Shown here piece after piece: positions 37,024 through 48,943 of a DNA stretch of 64,000 bases. Source of the DNA: Epinephelus fuscoguttatus (Eukaryota > Chordata > Actinopteri > Perciformes > Serranidae); NCBI RefSeq assembly GCF_011397635.1, contig NC_064769.1:21655207-21719206 (forward strand), written 5' to 3'. The position numbers and the translations under genes were made by a program. The notes beneath the pieces were generated by a model. That model searched no databases, was not told where the DNA came from, and saw only the letters and a program-made list of their open reading frames with translations. Every line of letters begins with the position of its first letter. The stretch's first letter is position 1.

Positions 37024-38138
37024 TATATCTTCTGCCATGATTGAAAAAAAGAAGAAATGAAGCATTTGATTATTTAAATCACAAGTGTGCACGAGCAGTT
37101 ATTGTATAGGCCCCATGGCTGCACCTGCTACGGCAGCCTATATGCCCTTTGACAGTACTGCCTGCGTCTGACACCAAAAACTGTTTTCTTTCCCCCTCTT
37201 TTTTTCTACAAGATGGGGAGTTGCAGTTCTGTGCATTATTTTTGACATCCTCGCTGCTCAGCATTGCCTCGGATTTGGCTCCTCGTTTAAAAGAAACCTC
37301 ACAGTGCATTTCCAACACTGAGCTGTTGCAGCAGAAAACTAAACCTCTAGATATTTTTTTGCGATGAAATATATTCAAATACAGCCTCTGGTGCAACTTT
37401 CATCCAAGCTAGTACACCTCACATGCTTTGGCACAGAAGCTTGGACTCATCCACATTAAGAAAGTCTTTTTTTTTTTTTGCAGCCACACTTTGTGACTCT
37501 TTCTGCTGCTGCTGCTTGAAAGAATCTTATTTCTTACTTTCTCTGTCTGTACACTGGTTGCTAGTTGTAAAGTTAACCCCAAGTGTGTCCACATCTCTGG
37601 GCCCTTAAGATGGCTGCATGGCCGTTGCATCTTTAAGTAAAATGTCATCTCCTTTGGTTCACCACAGAGTCTCACTTTTAAAGTCATTTTTTAAAAAAAA
37701 GAAAGAAAAATAAATCAAACAGCTCAAATGGAGTTAATTTCAATTTAAAGTCCGAGGTGAGAACGTCAGGAAAACGCCATTTCTGCACCTGTATAGGCTA
37801 CTGTCATCGATTTAGGGAAAGACTGTTCAGTTCTGGTGCCTCAAGATGCACAATGGCTTTCCACGGATGTTAATTTAATAAAAGAATAAATAAAAAAAAT
37901 CCCCTCCTATTTGAAGAAAGGCACTTGGAGCGCTTGCGGTTCTTTCCTCTGGTGTTTTATAGCTGGTGATGAGACCGAAATTGTCAAAAAAAAAAAAAAA
38001 AAAAGGAAACCCCTTAGTTCCCGTTGGTGCGTCCTTGGTTCAGTTCCCACGACGTGCGTTCTCTCGGATCTCTCTGCTCCGTCCAAAAGCCCCCCAGCGA
38101 GCAGCGTTGGATGGTGACAAAAAAAGAGGCAGAGGAGC

Positions 38139-38162
38139 AAGAAGAAGAAGAAGAAGAAGAGG
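38139..38162. repeat. (GAA)n tract
   Basis: About 8 AAG/GAA units. Confidence 0.9.
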
Positions 38163-38426
38163 AGCAGCGGTGAGACGCTCTTGCCTGCCTTCCTCCCATC
38201 CTTCCTTTACGGGTCTCTCGGACTGACTGACTGGCTGACTGGATGGATGTCTCTCTGCCCTCCTGGCTTTTTCTTTGCGCTGCTCCAACAATAAACGCTG
38301 CGGCCGCGACGCAAGGCGGAGAGAGGAGTGGAGAAGGTCCTCGCTTGGTACTGAATTTGAATAACACCACGGGGTGATAAATGTCCATTGTACTGCTTAA
38401 GTAATGAATCTCCGCTGTCCTCTATG

Positions 38427-38427
<1 letters not shown>

Positions 38428-38486
<59 letters not shown>
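38428..38486. repeat. (CA)n microsatellite, about 29 units
   Basis: Longest uninterrupted CA run in the window. The open frames across it code only Thr-His repeats and are not genes. Confidence 0.97.
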
Positions 38487-38488
<2 letters not shown>

Positions 38489-39353
38489 CAGCAGCTGCGA
38501 TGAGGGACCAGCAGCCCCTCTTAAAGACACAACAGCCCTATTTTCTACCCAAAAAAGAGATTACAATCCCGACACTGTTTACTCTCTGACCGCACTGCAT
38601 GACGTTTAGTGTTTGTCTTGTGCCCCCTCTCTTGTGTGAGCAAACTAGTGCAACGCTGTAACCAGGCACTTGGACATAAAGCGGTGCCTTCAGCGCCATG
38701 TGCAGCCATTCTGCTGCAGAAAGGGCAGCCTACTGTAGGCCTGTGTGGCAAGTGTTTGTCCGGAGTGACAGAAAATGAGTGGATTATATGATGCGCATGT
38801 GACAGAGGACTGAAGGGGCGACAGAGGCCGCGTTGTCTTATAGTTTAAATACGGATAAATCTTTGTTCATGTAGGACACTGCATAGAAAAAGATGCAATG
38901 GCCAGTTTGTATCTGCATTGCATTATGAACTCTTATTTTGCTCTTGCTGTTCTTTTACGCACACGGTTAAATCTTAAAGCCCCTAGGCGCACCTGTCCTG
39001 AACACTGGGACTAATGAGACCAGTTTAAGTTTTATTTATAAGCATTAAAACAAAAGAACCAAATTAAAGACCTTTTTTTTAGTTTTCTGATTGTATGCCC
39101 ACATAACTGCACAAAAAATCCCATCAAGAGAGTTGGCACGCTTTTGTGTTCATGCGTAAAATGGTTTTGCATAAACGCCCCAATTTGAGTGTATAATTCA
39201 AGAGGTAAGAAGTGTTAAGCTTGTCTGTGTCTCTCCCTGGAAGCTGGAGTCTGAATCAAGCCCATCCTCATGTCGTGCATATCAGCAGTTTTGAATGCTG
39301 CGTTTGCTCTGCAGCTTTTTGATGCTTACAAACGCCACCTCCTCTCTCTCTCT

Positions 39354-39361
39354 CTTCTTCT

Positions 39362-39405
<44 letters not shown>
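39354..39405. repeat. (TC)n polypyrimidine tract
   Basis: About 20 uninterrupted TC units after a CTTC-rich lead. A mirror-symmetric homopurine/homopyrimidine tract of this kind can adopt triplex DNA. Confidence 0.95.
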
Positions 39406-39406
<1 letters not shown>

Positions 39407-40107
39407 ATAAATCATCCTGTCTGATCCCGCCCCGGGCGCAGGGGATCCTCCTCTTTAAAGCTCAATCCGTTTTTTCCCTTTTCATCCTTCTGAAGAAGCC
39501 GAGTTAACCTCTGCTGATCCACAGGGCCAGAGCCCCTCTCAGCCTCAGCCCGCCTCTCATTCATTCAGCCAGTCACTCATTCATTGCTCTTTTTTTTGAG
39601 TGGTGAAAAGCAAACCCCTCCATCTCCTCAACGCTCTCCCCTCTTTCCCTCCTCTCCCTCTTTGCCTTTTTATGCCGTGACTCCACTTCCAGAGGCGGGA
39701 AACCCCTGAGAAGTCAAGAGGGTCCACTTTCACTCTCACCTTGACATCCACTCACTTATGGTACTTGGGGTTATGGATCTGAAGAATCTCAACACTCTGA
39801 GTTTAGACTGTGTATCATAATGTGTGCAGAGATACGTTATTTTACTTTGTAATACACTGTTAGGATCACAGAGACACCTGCCAACAAACAATTGTTATTT
39901 TGATTTAGAAATATCACCTACATGTGGCCAAAACTGACCGACAGCTCAACAAGTGATGATGACATGATATGTGGGATGTACTACAGTTTATGTTTGTGGA
40001 TTAGAAACACCTTTAAAGCTGTAAATTAGTTTTCATACAGCAAAACCTTTAAATATTAGATAGATACAAACCACAAGACTTAATATGACTTTTGTTTTTT
40101 ACATAGG

Positions 40108-40370
40108 TGTAGATTTCAGAGGGGATTGCAGAGGACACTTCCCCCTCAAAATTTAGAACATATGCATTTGTCTCCCCAATAAAAAACATGAAAGTAGCTG
40201 TGAACTTTTATTTTTGAAACAATTAAATAAGCTTATACCATAACCGGATGCAGAAAAGGCACAAATTGGTGTATAAAATTCACCAGAATGCAGGAAAGTG
40301 TCCAGTGCTCAACATTTTCTGGCTAAGAACTCCCACATCTCCCTGTTTCATGTGTCTCCTCAAATGTTAA
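40108..40370 (+). repeat. Dispersed repeat R, copy A
   Basis: Begins CATAGGTGTAGATTTCAG and contains GCACAAATTGGTGTATAAAA, then CACCAGAATGCAGGAAA. Copies B, C and D follow within 7 kb. Class unknown. Confidence 0.8.
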
Positions 40371-41323
40371 AACAAAACTTAAATCCTTGGTCATTTAATA
40401 GCTGAGGTGTCTTCTATTCATAAGCCATTTTTGCTTCTAACCTCTCCTCCACAGTATTCAAATTTTTAGTCTTTTTTAAATACACGTATAAGTGCAAATA
40501 AACTAAACATTAAGATCAAGCACTGACAGAAATTTCTCCCCTCAAAATGTTGCTCCTTCACTTCCATCTGTTACACTGGCTTCCATTTTCGAGAAAACAC
40601 AAGGCTGAATGTGAACTGAAAATAATCCAACTTTGCAAATCTAAAAGTCTAATCAAAACAATTTAAGGCTAAGTAGCTGCACAAAAAAACATTTGAAACA
40701 CTCTCAGCTATCTTCAGTCGTTGAATTAAAGGCCTTTTAGCACAGTAGCTTTCATGTTGGCTGTTAGTCTTGGTGGTGTATAGTAGGGGTGTGTGTGTGT
40801 ACACACAGAAACAGTAGGGGACCGCTGCACTCTACGCAGGGGCCACTGTGCTTCCCTCCATTCACAAATCAATGTTTAACCCGCTGGCTAAAAGGCCTGG
40901 CAGGGGAGAAGGAGGCCCAGTCGGCGGGGTGGGCTATGAAACCATCCCGTCGAGAGATGGAGAGGAGAGAGAGGACAAAGGGAACAGGGGAATCCTTAAA
41001 ATAAACCTCCTCTGGTGAAGGCATCTCCTCCCCGCTGCTAGGGCACGGCTATAGAGGATGGAGAGTGGAGTGGAGAGGTTAGAGAGAGAAGCAACGCTGT
41101 GGCAGGGAATGTCATTGGAATTTATAGTGGGAAGCATGTTTGGGTAAGACAGGACATTGAGTCAAATGGACAAAGAGGTAAATTGAGAGGAGAGGGTCAG
41201 TGGACGAACACAAGTTCATCCATACATCTACCTGCTGGTGTACTATCCTCTAAAATCATTGTGGGAGCAGCACTACATTAATGTCATCCAGCAGCCATGA
41301 TATAAGTTGGATGTTCGTCTGCA

Positions 41324-41590
41324 TAGGTGTAGATTTCAGGGTGCAAGCTGGGGACACGTCCACTTTTGATTTAAAGCATGTGTATTTCTCTTCTTCAGTA
41401 AAAACATAAAAGTAGCAGGCTTTTATTCTGATAAATTAAAGACATTCACACCTTGAATTGATGCAGAAAAAGCACAAATTAGTGCATAAAACTCACCAGA
41501 ATGCAGGAAATTAGGTGTCTGACGTGCAAAATTTTCTGGTGGAGGACCCTCAATGCCCCCGTGACATGTGTCCCCCCCCCCCCAGTGTTG
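41324..41590 (+). repeat. Dispersed repeat R, copy B
   Basis: Same order of blocks as copy A (CATAGGTGTAGATTTCAG, then GCACAAATTAGTGCATAAAA, then CACCAGAATGCAGGAAA), ending in a C tract. Confidence 0.8.
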
Positions 41591-42230
41591 AAACAAACCT
41601 ACACTCCTGTTTGTCTGTGCAGCTTGCAATAGGTAGTGGAGAAAATGTACGAGATAGGAAAGGAAGTATGATGCACAACCAGGGGCATTAAAGGAGACAG
41701 ACAGCAAATGCAGGAAGCCAATTACAGAGCGGTAGAAATCTTAAGGCCATGACACACAAGAGAGAGTTTTAGATTTCCTCCTGCATCCAGTCTGGTACGA
41801 ACATGCAGTTTTGCTTTGTTACACATTTACTTACCTTCTAGAAGCCGTAATGTTGCTTGAATATTTTAGGAATTTGACGGACGATCAGTTTTAACTGACA
41901 GTAGCTTGCTTCACGTGTTGTTGGGGGTCGAAAATTTGACCTTGTGACCAATGACAACACACTGCAAATGTGAAAAAAAACATACATTGTAAACTATACA
42001 TTTTTCCTGGTGTGAGAGAAGTTGACTCGTCAGAGATAAGTGGGGTGTACTTTGTGACACTGATTAAAAGGCTGGATTGTAAAATAGATCCTGATGAATC
42101 ACCAAGTGGCATAATGGCTGAGATTAAAAGATTAAAAGAAAATTCTCATATAAATGCACAACTGAGTGTGTCCTGCTACTCTCTGCTCAGACCAGCACAC
42201 ACTCCTGCCTCTCCTCTGCCACCACTACAA

Positions 42231-42231
<1 letters not shown>

Positions 42232-42268
<37 letters not shown>

Positions 42269-42269
42269 G
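42232..42269. repeat. (CA)n microsatellite
   Basis: About 18 units with small interruptions. Confidence 0.93.
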
Positions 42270-43404
42270 CACTCCTTCCCCCCAAGCATGCCGCTGCCTA
42301 AACATCCCCCAGAATTCTTTGACAGTGGCTGCGCTGTTGCTTGGCAACGAGGCGACGGACAGCGTCATCCAGGGAGTAACAGAGAAGATGAGAAGCAGAG
42401 AAGTCTCCACTAATCTCACCATTACTTTGTAGAGATCACAGGGCTTGAGGGTGTTCACAAATATCCTGTAATTTGTTACTGTGCATCGGTGTTTGCAGGA
42501 CTAAAAGATACAAATGTAAATCTGACTTTGAGTCAGTGTGGAAGGTTTGAGGTTTCTGTGAGCTTTTAAAAGTTAAAAAAGCTGAAATTCCTCAATCGTG
42601 CCTTGGCAACCAAAACCTCTAAATTGACTCTGAACTGTAGCAGTGTAAAAGGTAGAAGACGAGTTAAAGAGGATGTCTAAACAGACTGTAGGGCTCATTG
42701 TTGTCATCATTTACTGCAAAATCAATTCACTGGGCAAGTATTTCATTTGACAACATTAAAATTGAATACATTTTTTTTTCAAAAATCAAATAAAAAAATA
42801 CAAATATTTTGTTGACAGTCTGTTTCATATTCATGAGAGCAGCTAATGGAATCATACCTGTATCACTGACCTCATAATCTCATTATTTCAGGCATTTGCC
42901 AGAGCATTAGGTCTGAGCATCAGTTTCTTTGTGCTGACTAAGTGGTGTTGTGTGAAGACTGGACTTGACGTGTACAGGTCATTTTTTTACTGAAGCAATT
43001 CTGTTTAAGTGCTTGAGTCAAACAGCAGTATTGGCCACCTGGGGTAAAAAAAGAGCCTATAGACTACTGGACTGACAGTCAATTTATCTATACTGTCTGA
43101 TGCCTCTTCACACTGTCCGTTGTGTTCAGACATCATGACATCTGTAAGGCTGAGTATTTGTGATTTAAACATACTTTATTGCAAGCACACACAAAGACAC
43201 TGACTTGTCGTTCAATGATGTTGGTTTCTTATCAATATGTTAGGCATATTTGAAATGTGGGTTTGGGGGTCTTCTGCCGGAAAATGTGTCCATCAAATAC
43301 TTAAAGTTCTAGTGTGTAAGATTTAGGGCAGTGGTTCTCAACTGGTGGGTCGGGACCCAAAAGTGGGTCATTTTGACTGGGTCGCAGATTCACAAATGTT
43401 TTGT

Positions 43405-43735
43405 GGAATATTTTACCTCTTCCTCAAAATTTTACAAACTTTTTCTCAAAATTTTACAACTTTTTCAAAATAATGTATGACCCTTTCTTAAAGTTTTACA
43501 ATTTTTGTCACAAAATTTAATGGTTTTTCTCAATATTTTTACTTTTTCCTGAAATTTTATGATTTTTCCTTGAAATCCTACTTTTTTCTCAAAATTTTAC
43601 GTCTTTTTTCTAAAAATTCTGGACTTCTTTCTAAAAATTTTACGTTTTTGCAAAATATTGCAACTTTGTTCATGTAATTTTACAACTTTTTTTCTAGAAA
43701 TATTTTCTAGAAATTCTCAAAATGTTAGTCTGTAT
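43405..43735. repeat. Degenerate tandem array inside the hAT element
   Basis: About a dozen diverged units of roughly 25-30 bp around a core CTCAAAATTTTAC. Confidence 0.75.
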
Positions 43736-43866
43736 ATTACATACAATAGTCAATGCAAAGATGATGAATAGACACGAATATGTGCCAAAAGACTTGTATT
43801 TCATGAAAAAAGTCATAAAATTTCAAGGAAGTGTCTGTGAAACAGATTTGAGTGGAAAGTCAAAAA

Positions 43867-44827
43867 TTTGGGTCTAGGGGCGGAAATCCCGGGGGGGACA
43901 GGGGGGACATGACTCCCCCTTCAGTAAAGCTGTAAACCCCTAGAATCATTTGAGACACAATTAGTAATTTTTGAACAATGCAGTAGTATTTATTAAAAGC
44001 ACAGTGTAAGCGGTGCTCATTATAATCGCGCAATAATGTGCTATTTAAATCTTAAAAGATTTAGCCCCCCCCTCCCATTCCTAGTAGTGGTATATCCCAC
44101 AGTCTTTCCAACGGGCGGGGCTGCTTGGCAGCAGTAGCAGCGTGTGGCTGGAACCGCTGCTCGCATTGCCCATCGCAGGGTAAGATGTTCACTCACACAG
44201 ACACAGTTTAACTTAGGCTACTCAAGTTACAACACATCCCATTTACTGTTACAACAAGCCCCAGGCCCAGGCTGATAATATAAACTGTCTGCAACATTTC
44301 TCCTGCATTGTTCAAAAGCCTACTCAATTACGAGTGCTGCTAAGCTAAAAGCTAATGATTAAGCTCAGAGTTTAGTGATAGGACAGGAGAGAAAGAAGAG
44401 GGAGAGGACAGGACAAGAGCAGTCAGTGGCGGGGCAATGGGTACCTGTCTGTAGGCTTTCCACCTGTCAGTGAGACAAACATCAAAGACGTGCAGTCTAA
44501 CTGACAAGGAGCGGTCATTATGAGCGACTATTAGGCACAGTTGTGAGGTGCGCAGCGGCAGATCTCACAGCACACTGTTCATAAACCAGTTTACCAGTTT
44601 AATTGCAGGAAATGTTTAGTTTTAATTTTAGTTTAGTTAGTATAGACATTCACTCTGCCTGTTGGAGAGATAGAGAGAAGATTAAAGCGTCAAATTGCGG
44701 TAAAAGATGCTGCATAAAAGACAGGCTACAACTTTTTTTCCTTGTCCCCCCCTGGAATTATTCTCTAAAATTTTACTGTTTATTGCCCCCCCAGCTATGA
44801 AATGGGATTTTCACCCCTGTTTGGGTC
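43867..44827. mobile_element. Second hAT-like element, layer 4 (innermost), with 8-bp target duplication
   Basis: Element 43875-44819. The ends are TAGGGGCGGAAATCCC and, in reverse, CAGGGGTGAAAATCCC. The exact duplication TTTGGGTC flanks it at 43867-43874 and 44820-44827. Inside is a CpG-containing patch (GGGCGGGGC, 44114-44122) ending in a donor-like GCAGGGTAAGAT near 44175, possibly the 5' end of a lost transposase gene. Confidence 0.9.
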
Positions 44828-47086
44828 ACGACTTAATGGCTGAGGAAACATGTGGGTCCTGAGGATAGACCAGTTGAGAACCACTGATTTAGGGGCATAG
44901 GGACACGATGAGGATTGCATGTTTCAACCAGTTAAAACTTCTCCTGATTAGAATTCCTTCAGTGCTCACTGTGAGCCGAATTATCCGCAGAGGTTTCTTC
45001 CTTTCCAAAACAAATGGACCAGGTGATTTAAACTGGTAAAAACACACAATAAAGTAGTGTCATGTTATAAATGAGTGTTTCTCTGATGCTGTTTGGCATA
45101 TCTGAGACAGGCGGCTCACCCACCACATGGTAATGTATACTCACCTGTTTACACTGATAACTTAAGATCCAGATGTTCAGGAGGTTTTGACTGAGGTTGA
45201 ATTATCAGCAGAGGTCTCTTCCTCTCTCTATTTTTCCAATGCTGCTCGTCATAGATGGGCTTCTAAATATGGTAGCTGACGCAAAAACGAGCCTGTTTGG
45301 TTGGTCCATGCTGGCCGACTGTAGAAACGTGATGGTGAACATGGCAATCTCTATGAATAAGGACCCACTCCCATATGTACATATAAACGATTCATTCCAA
45401 GGTAACAAAAAAAAAATGACTCTTATTTTCAGGTGATTATACAATAAAGAAAATATACTTACTACAATGAATTCCATTTCTGCCAATTATGCTCCTTATT
45501 CCACACACTGGATCTTTAATTTCCTGCATTCAAGTGAATTTTAATGCACCAATTTGTGCCAATTCTGCCTTGATTTATGGTGTAAATGTTTTTAATTAAA
45601 ATAAAGAAATAAACAAAAGTCCTCTGTTTACTCTTGGAAGGGGATGACAAATGTCCATGTGCTCACTTAAACAAGCAAAAACATTGTCACAAAGACAACT
45701 GTTGGATTAGTTTACATTTTGAAAGAGGAAAATCTTGAGAGAGATTGAGTTTAAACAAAACTGTTTCTTTTTATAAATGAAACTAAACAGGGTCTTGATG
45801 TAATTTTAGTTCAACATAATGTGCACGCCAAAACTAAGTTTACCTGCACCAAGTGTGGTAAAAATACATCAACACCCTCAAATATCCTATTGTCACTTTT
45901 AGGCAAAAAAATCTTGAGTTCTGCTCAGCAGATTTTTTAAAAAAGTTTTTATTTTCCTTTAAATAGGCATAACATTTTCAGTTCATAAAGTTAGTTTCAA
46001 GAAAGATTTCAATAAGCTCAAGAAGTTGGAATTTTTTTAACCAAAAGCTTATTTATTATTTATTTATTTATATAATTTATTGATAACAGTGACGATAATC
46101 ATCTATCCATCTAAGGATTTTTTCAAGAGAAAACATCATTCTCTCGTTCCAGCCTCTCAAATGTGAAGTTCTGCTGCTTTTCTCTGTTTCATCTCAGTGT
46201 GAATGAAACACAACTTGGTTATGGATTCATAGTTTATTCAGAAACAGTAATCAAAATCATCATGAATAGCAGTCACTATAGTTTTTCACACTCAGTGTAA
46301 AGAAACAAATCACTGACACCATGTCTCAATTGGACATGAGTTCAGATAAAACACAGGACTCCTTAAATTGTGGCAACATCACACTCCTGAGATACATGAG
46401 ATGACATGGGAGGAGGGGCGCAGACAGAGCGAGGCTGCTGTAGCTGCTGAGTAAGAGGGTATGTGCCACGGCTCAGACCCTGAGTGACAGGTATTGACCC
46501 GCCCAGCCAAAAGACGTCTCTGTGGGAACGCTATTGATTATTGCCACAGCAATAAAGGTCCCGGAAGCTTGTGAGAATGTCACGACTCTTTGCTGCTGGT
46601 CCCAACACACAAACACAAAGACAGAATCACTTTCACTGTGACACATCCTAACCCACAGCCACTCATTCTCTCACGCTAACTAAAGCGTTCTGCCTGGGCG
46701 AAGAAAAGATGAAAGGAAGATTGGTGGCACAGTGACTGCCTGGTGGGTTGAGGTGTATGTTTGTGAGTGTGACTGTGTGTGCACATGCATGAGTTGCTCC
46801 AAAAGCCACATTTGCCCACTTATCTTAAGTGGCATCATGCACATAGTTTGGGCTCATTTTGCTTGAGATATTTATCTTTTATATTTCTGCTGCCACTCCA
46901 GTACAATGGAGGTGAATGGAGTTTAATTTGTGGGGATCCCAGCAGCCTGTCTTTCCAGAATCAGTGCTACTCAGAACAATCCGCAGGACAGGTTGGTTTT
47001 GATTGGGGTTTTTAATTGTTTCAATTGTTGTTTTAATAGTTTGTAATTTCACTATTTTGTCACAACAAAGACTCTGAATTGTCCAA

Positions 47087-47340
47087 GGGCGTAGATGTTG
47101 TGTCAACTTCGCATGGGACTCATGAATTGGGGAAGGTTGGGAGTCCTTTCCCAGAAAATTTTGAGCATCAAACACTTAATTTCCTGCATTCTGGAGAATT
47201 TTTGCACACCACATTGTGCCTTTTCCTGCACCAAAGTCCTCTGCTATTTCATGTTTTTATCAGAGGGAACTAATGCTCATTTTCTACAAATACTGAGGGG
47301 GACGTGTCCCCCTTTTCCCCCCAAAATCTACGCTTATGGA
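47087..47340 (-). repeat. Dispersed repeat R, copy C, uninterrupted
   Basis: Opposite orientation to A and B. Contains ACACTTAATTTCCTGCATTC, the empty-site form of the junction interrupted in copy D. Confidence 0.8.
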
Positions 47341-47790
47341 ATTATCCAGGATGAGTGAGAACTGCCTCTCAAAAGACATATTGCTGTTGAAGTTTCAATT
47401 TTCAGTGCTTTGAGTACCACAGACAAAATGTACTCAGGCAGACATCTTAGAAATATCTCAGAAATTTCAGGGTCCAATATTTCAAGACATTTCGAGAGTA
47501 TCTGCATGACTTGATACCGCTGTAGGTAAATGAGAGATTATGTTTTTAATATTTTGGGTGATCAAACTGTTTAGGACCGGTGGTGGAATGTAACTTAGAT
47601 TATCCTCCACTACATTTTGGAAGACGATATTGTACCTTTTACTTCACTAAATGTTTTTGACAGCACAGAGAAAGATGTTGGTTCCTCAGTTGTTCGTATG
47701 GGTTGAGTGCTGTACAACACTGCTGCTATTCAAAGAAACTTTTAAGCCCCTGTATGGTTCTCAAGAGGTTCTCTACTGGTTCTTTACCCA

Positions 47791-47825
47791 CTAAACTAAA
47801 CTAAACTAAACTAAACTAAACTAAA
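47791..47825. repeat. (CTAAA)7 pentanucleotide array
   Basis: Seven perfect units; the last two form the 5' arm of the hairpin described next. Confidence 0.97.
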
Positions 47826-47892
47826 CGAAGCTGAGGAACCAGTAGAGATCATTTTTCCCTACTGGTTCTTCAGCTTTGTACAGTTTAGTTTA
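47817..47892. repeat. Long imperfect hairpin
   Basis: Arms: TAAACTAAAC plus AAGCTGAGGAACCAGTAG (47828-47845) against CTACTGGTTCTTCAGCTT (47859-47876) plus GTTTAGTTTA (47883-47892). The inner 18 bp have one mismatch; the loop is 13 nt, with a small asymmetric bulge between the two paired blocks. A third copy of CTCTACTGGTTCT lies at 47770-47782. Confidence 0.88.
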
Positions 47893-48897
47893 CTGGGATA
47901 AGAATAAAAACACTACATTAAAATAGCCTACAAACAGTGTATTTAAGGTTTGTCTCTCAACCTTTTTGTCCACATGTGCACAGAAATATTCCAGGTTTAA
48001 AAAGGTTACATGAGCATTTAGAACAGTCTTCTGAATATTTTAAGCCAATATTTCATAAAAAAAAATGATTAATAATCTTTCATATTTTAAATAAAAATGC
48101 CATTTAGAAGCATGTTGTCTCATACATGACATTATCATGTATCATTCGGGGGCCACCAGGCACCAGGCAAACAATATAGTGTTTTATGGCACCTCTATAT
48201 AGCACTACTCGACAAAGGCGCTGTATAGCACCTGAAAAAGATGGGTACCATATTGCACCAAAACAATGATTACAATGATTACGAGCATAGTGGGACCTGT
48301 TTTGGGTACTGTTTAGCACCATTTTTGTTTATAGTGAACTGAGTTACTAGCTACTTTGCAAACTCAGATTAAATCAAAATATAAATCAACAAATTAATTA
48401 TCATATATTTCTATAGATTAAACTATCCAGCAGTATCTAAAGTAAAAAAAAAAGAGCTCCACCTTTACCAGCTGTGATGAACACACTAATGCATCAATAA
48501 TAACAAAAATAACCCAATAATATAATATATATTATTTTAAAATGTAACATTCTGCCTCAAGAGTACTTTCACTTTTGGCACTTTACGTATATTTTGATGC
48601 CAACTGTACTTTTACTGAAAAAACTGTGAATGCAGGACTTTTACTTGTAATATTAAGTATATGTAAAATGTAATATTTTAAGTTTATTTGTAGTTTTCTA
48701 CAATGTTTTATTGTCACTTGTATTGAAGTAAAAGATGTCTTCCGCCACTGTTTGACAAACATGCAAGCCTCAATAACTGCAGTTTATCCATTTTCTTTTT
48801 CAGTCTCTTTGCTGCAATCTGCTCAAAACAATGCAGATTTTCCCATTCTCTTTCACTCCCTTTCCCTCTCCCTCTGTCTTTAATGCATGCCCCCCCT

Positions 48898-48899
<2 letters not shown>

Positions 48900-48941
<42 letters not shown>
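48900..48941. repeat. (CA)n microsatellite
   Basis: About 21 uninterrupted units. Confidence 0.96.

Positions 48942-48943
<2 letters not shown>

Larger units (their letters stand above)
37024..39760 (-). other. Possible promoter and primary-transcript region of mir-219-2
   Basis: Inferred only from the hairpin's orientation. It holds a GAA tract (38139-38162), a GC-rich patch near 38300, a long CA microsatellite and a long TC tract. No coding exon seen on either strand. Confidence 0.35.
43321..44894. mobile_element. hAT-like element, layer 3 of nest, with 8-bp target duplication
   Basis: Element 43329-44886. It has a perfect 18-bp terminal repeat, CAGTGGTTCTCAACTGGT and its reverse complement, flanked by the exact duplication ATTTAGGG at 43321-43328 and 44887-44894. 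No transposase is visible. A degenerate A/T-rich tandem array fills its left part, and another element is inserted inside it. Confidence 0.94.
43301..45519. mobile_element. TTAA-type MITE, layer 2 of nest
   Basis: Left TTAA (43301-43304) then AGTTCTAGTGTGTAAGATTT. The right end, in reverse, reads AGATCCAGTGTGTGGAATAA, with TTAA at 45516-45519. Same family as 15433-16009. Without the hAT insertion it is about 650 bp. Confidence 0.88.
43245..45660 (-). repeat. Dispersed repeat R, copy D, split by the nested block
   Basis: The left part ends CATCAAATAC at 43300 and the right part resumes TTTCCTGCATTC at 45520. Removing the insertion and one TTAA rejoins the sequence seen uninterrupted in copy C (about 47166-47190). 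Orientation is opposite to copies A and B. Confidence 0.82.
47577..48750. mobile_element. Inverted-repeat element (GGTGGTGGAA family)
   Basis: The left end CCGGTGGTGGAATGTAAC is matched by a right end reading in reverse CAGTGGCGGAAGACATC. Interior shows the ACTTTTACTTGTAA-type text common in fish. It is enlarged by an unrelated segment carrying the CTAAA array and hairpin. Confidence 0.68.

Noticed and set aside
38388..38609. Open frames of Thr-His repeats across the CA run
   Set aside because: Pure microsatellite translation; the same applies to frames at 29692-30108, 42166-42432 and 48714-49154.
47817..47892. Hairpin as a bona fide microRNA gene
   Set aside because: It grows from a simple repeat inside a mobile element, and no mature sequence is recognised; kept only as a finding.
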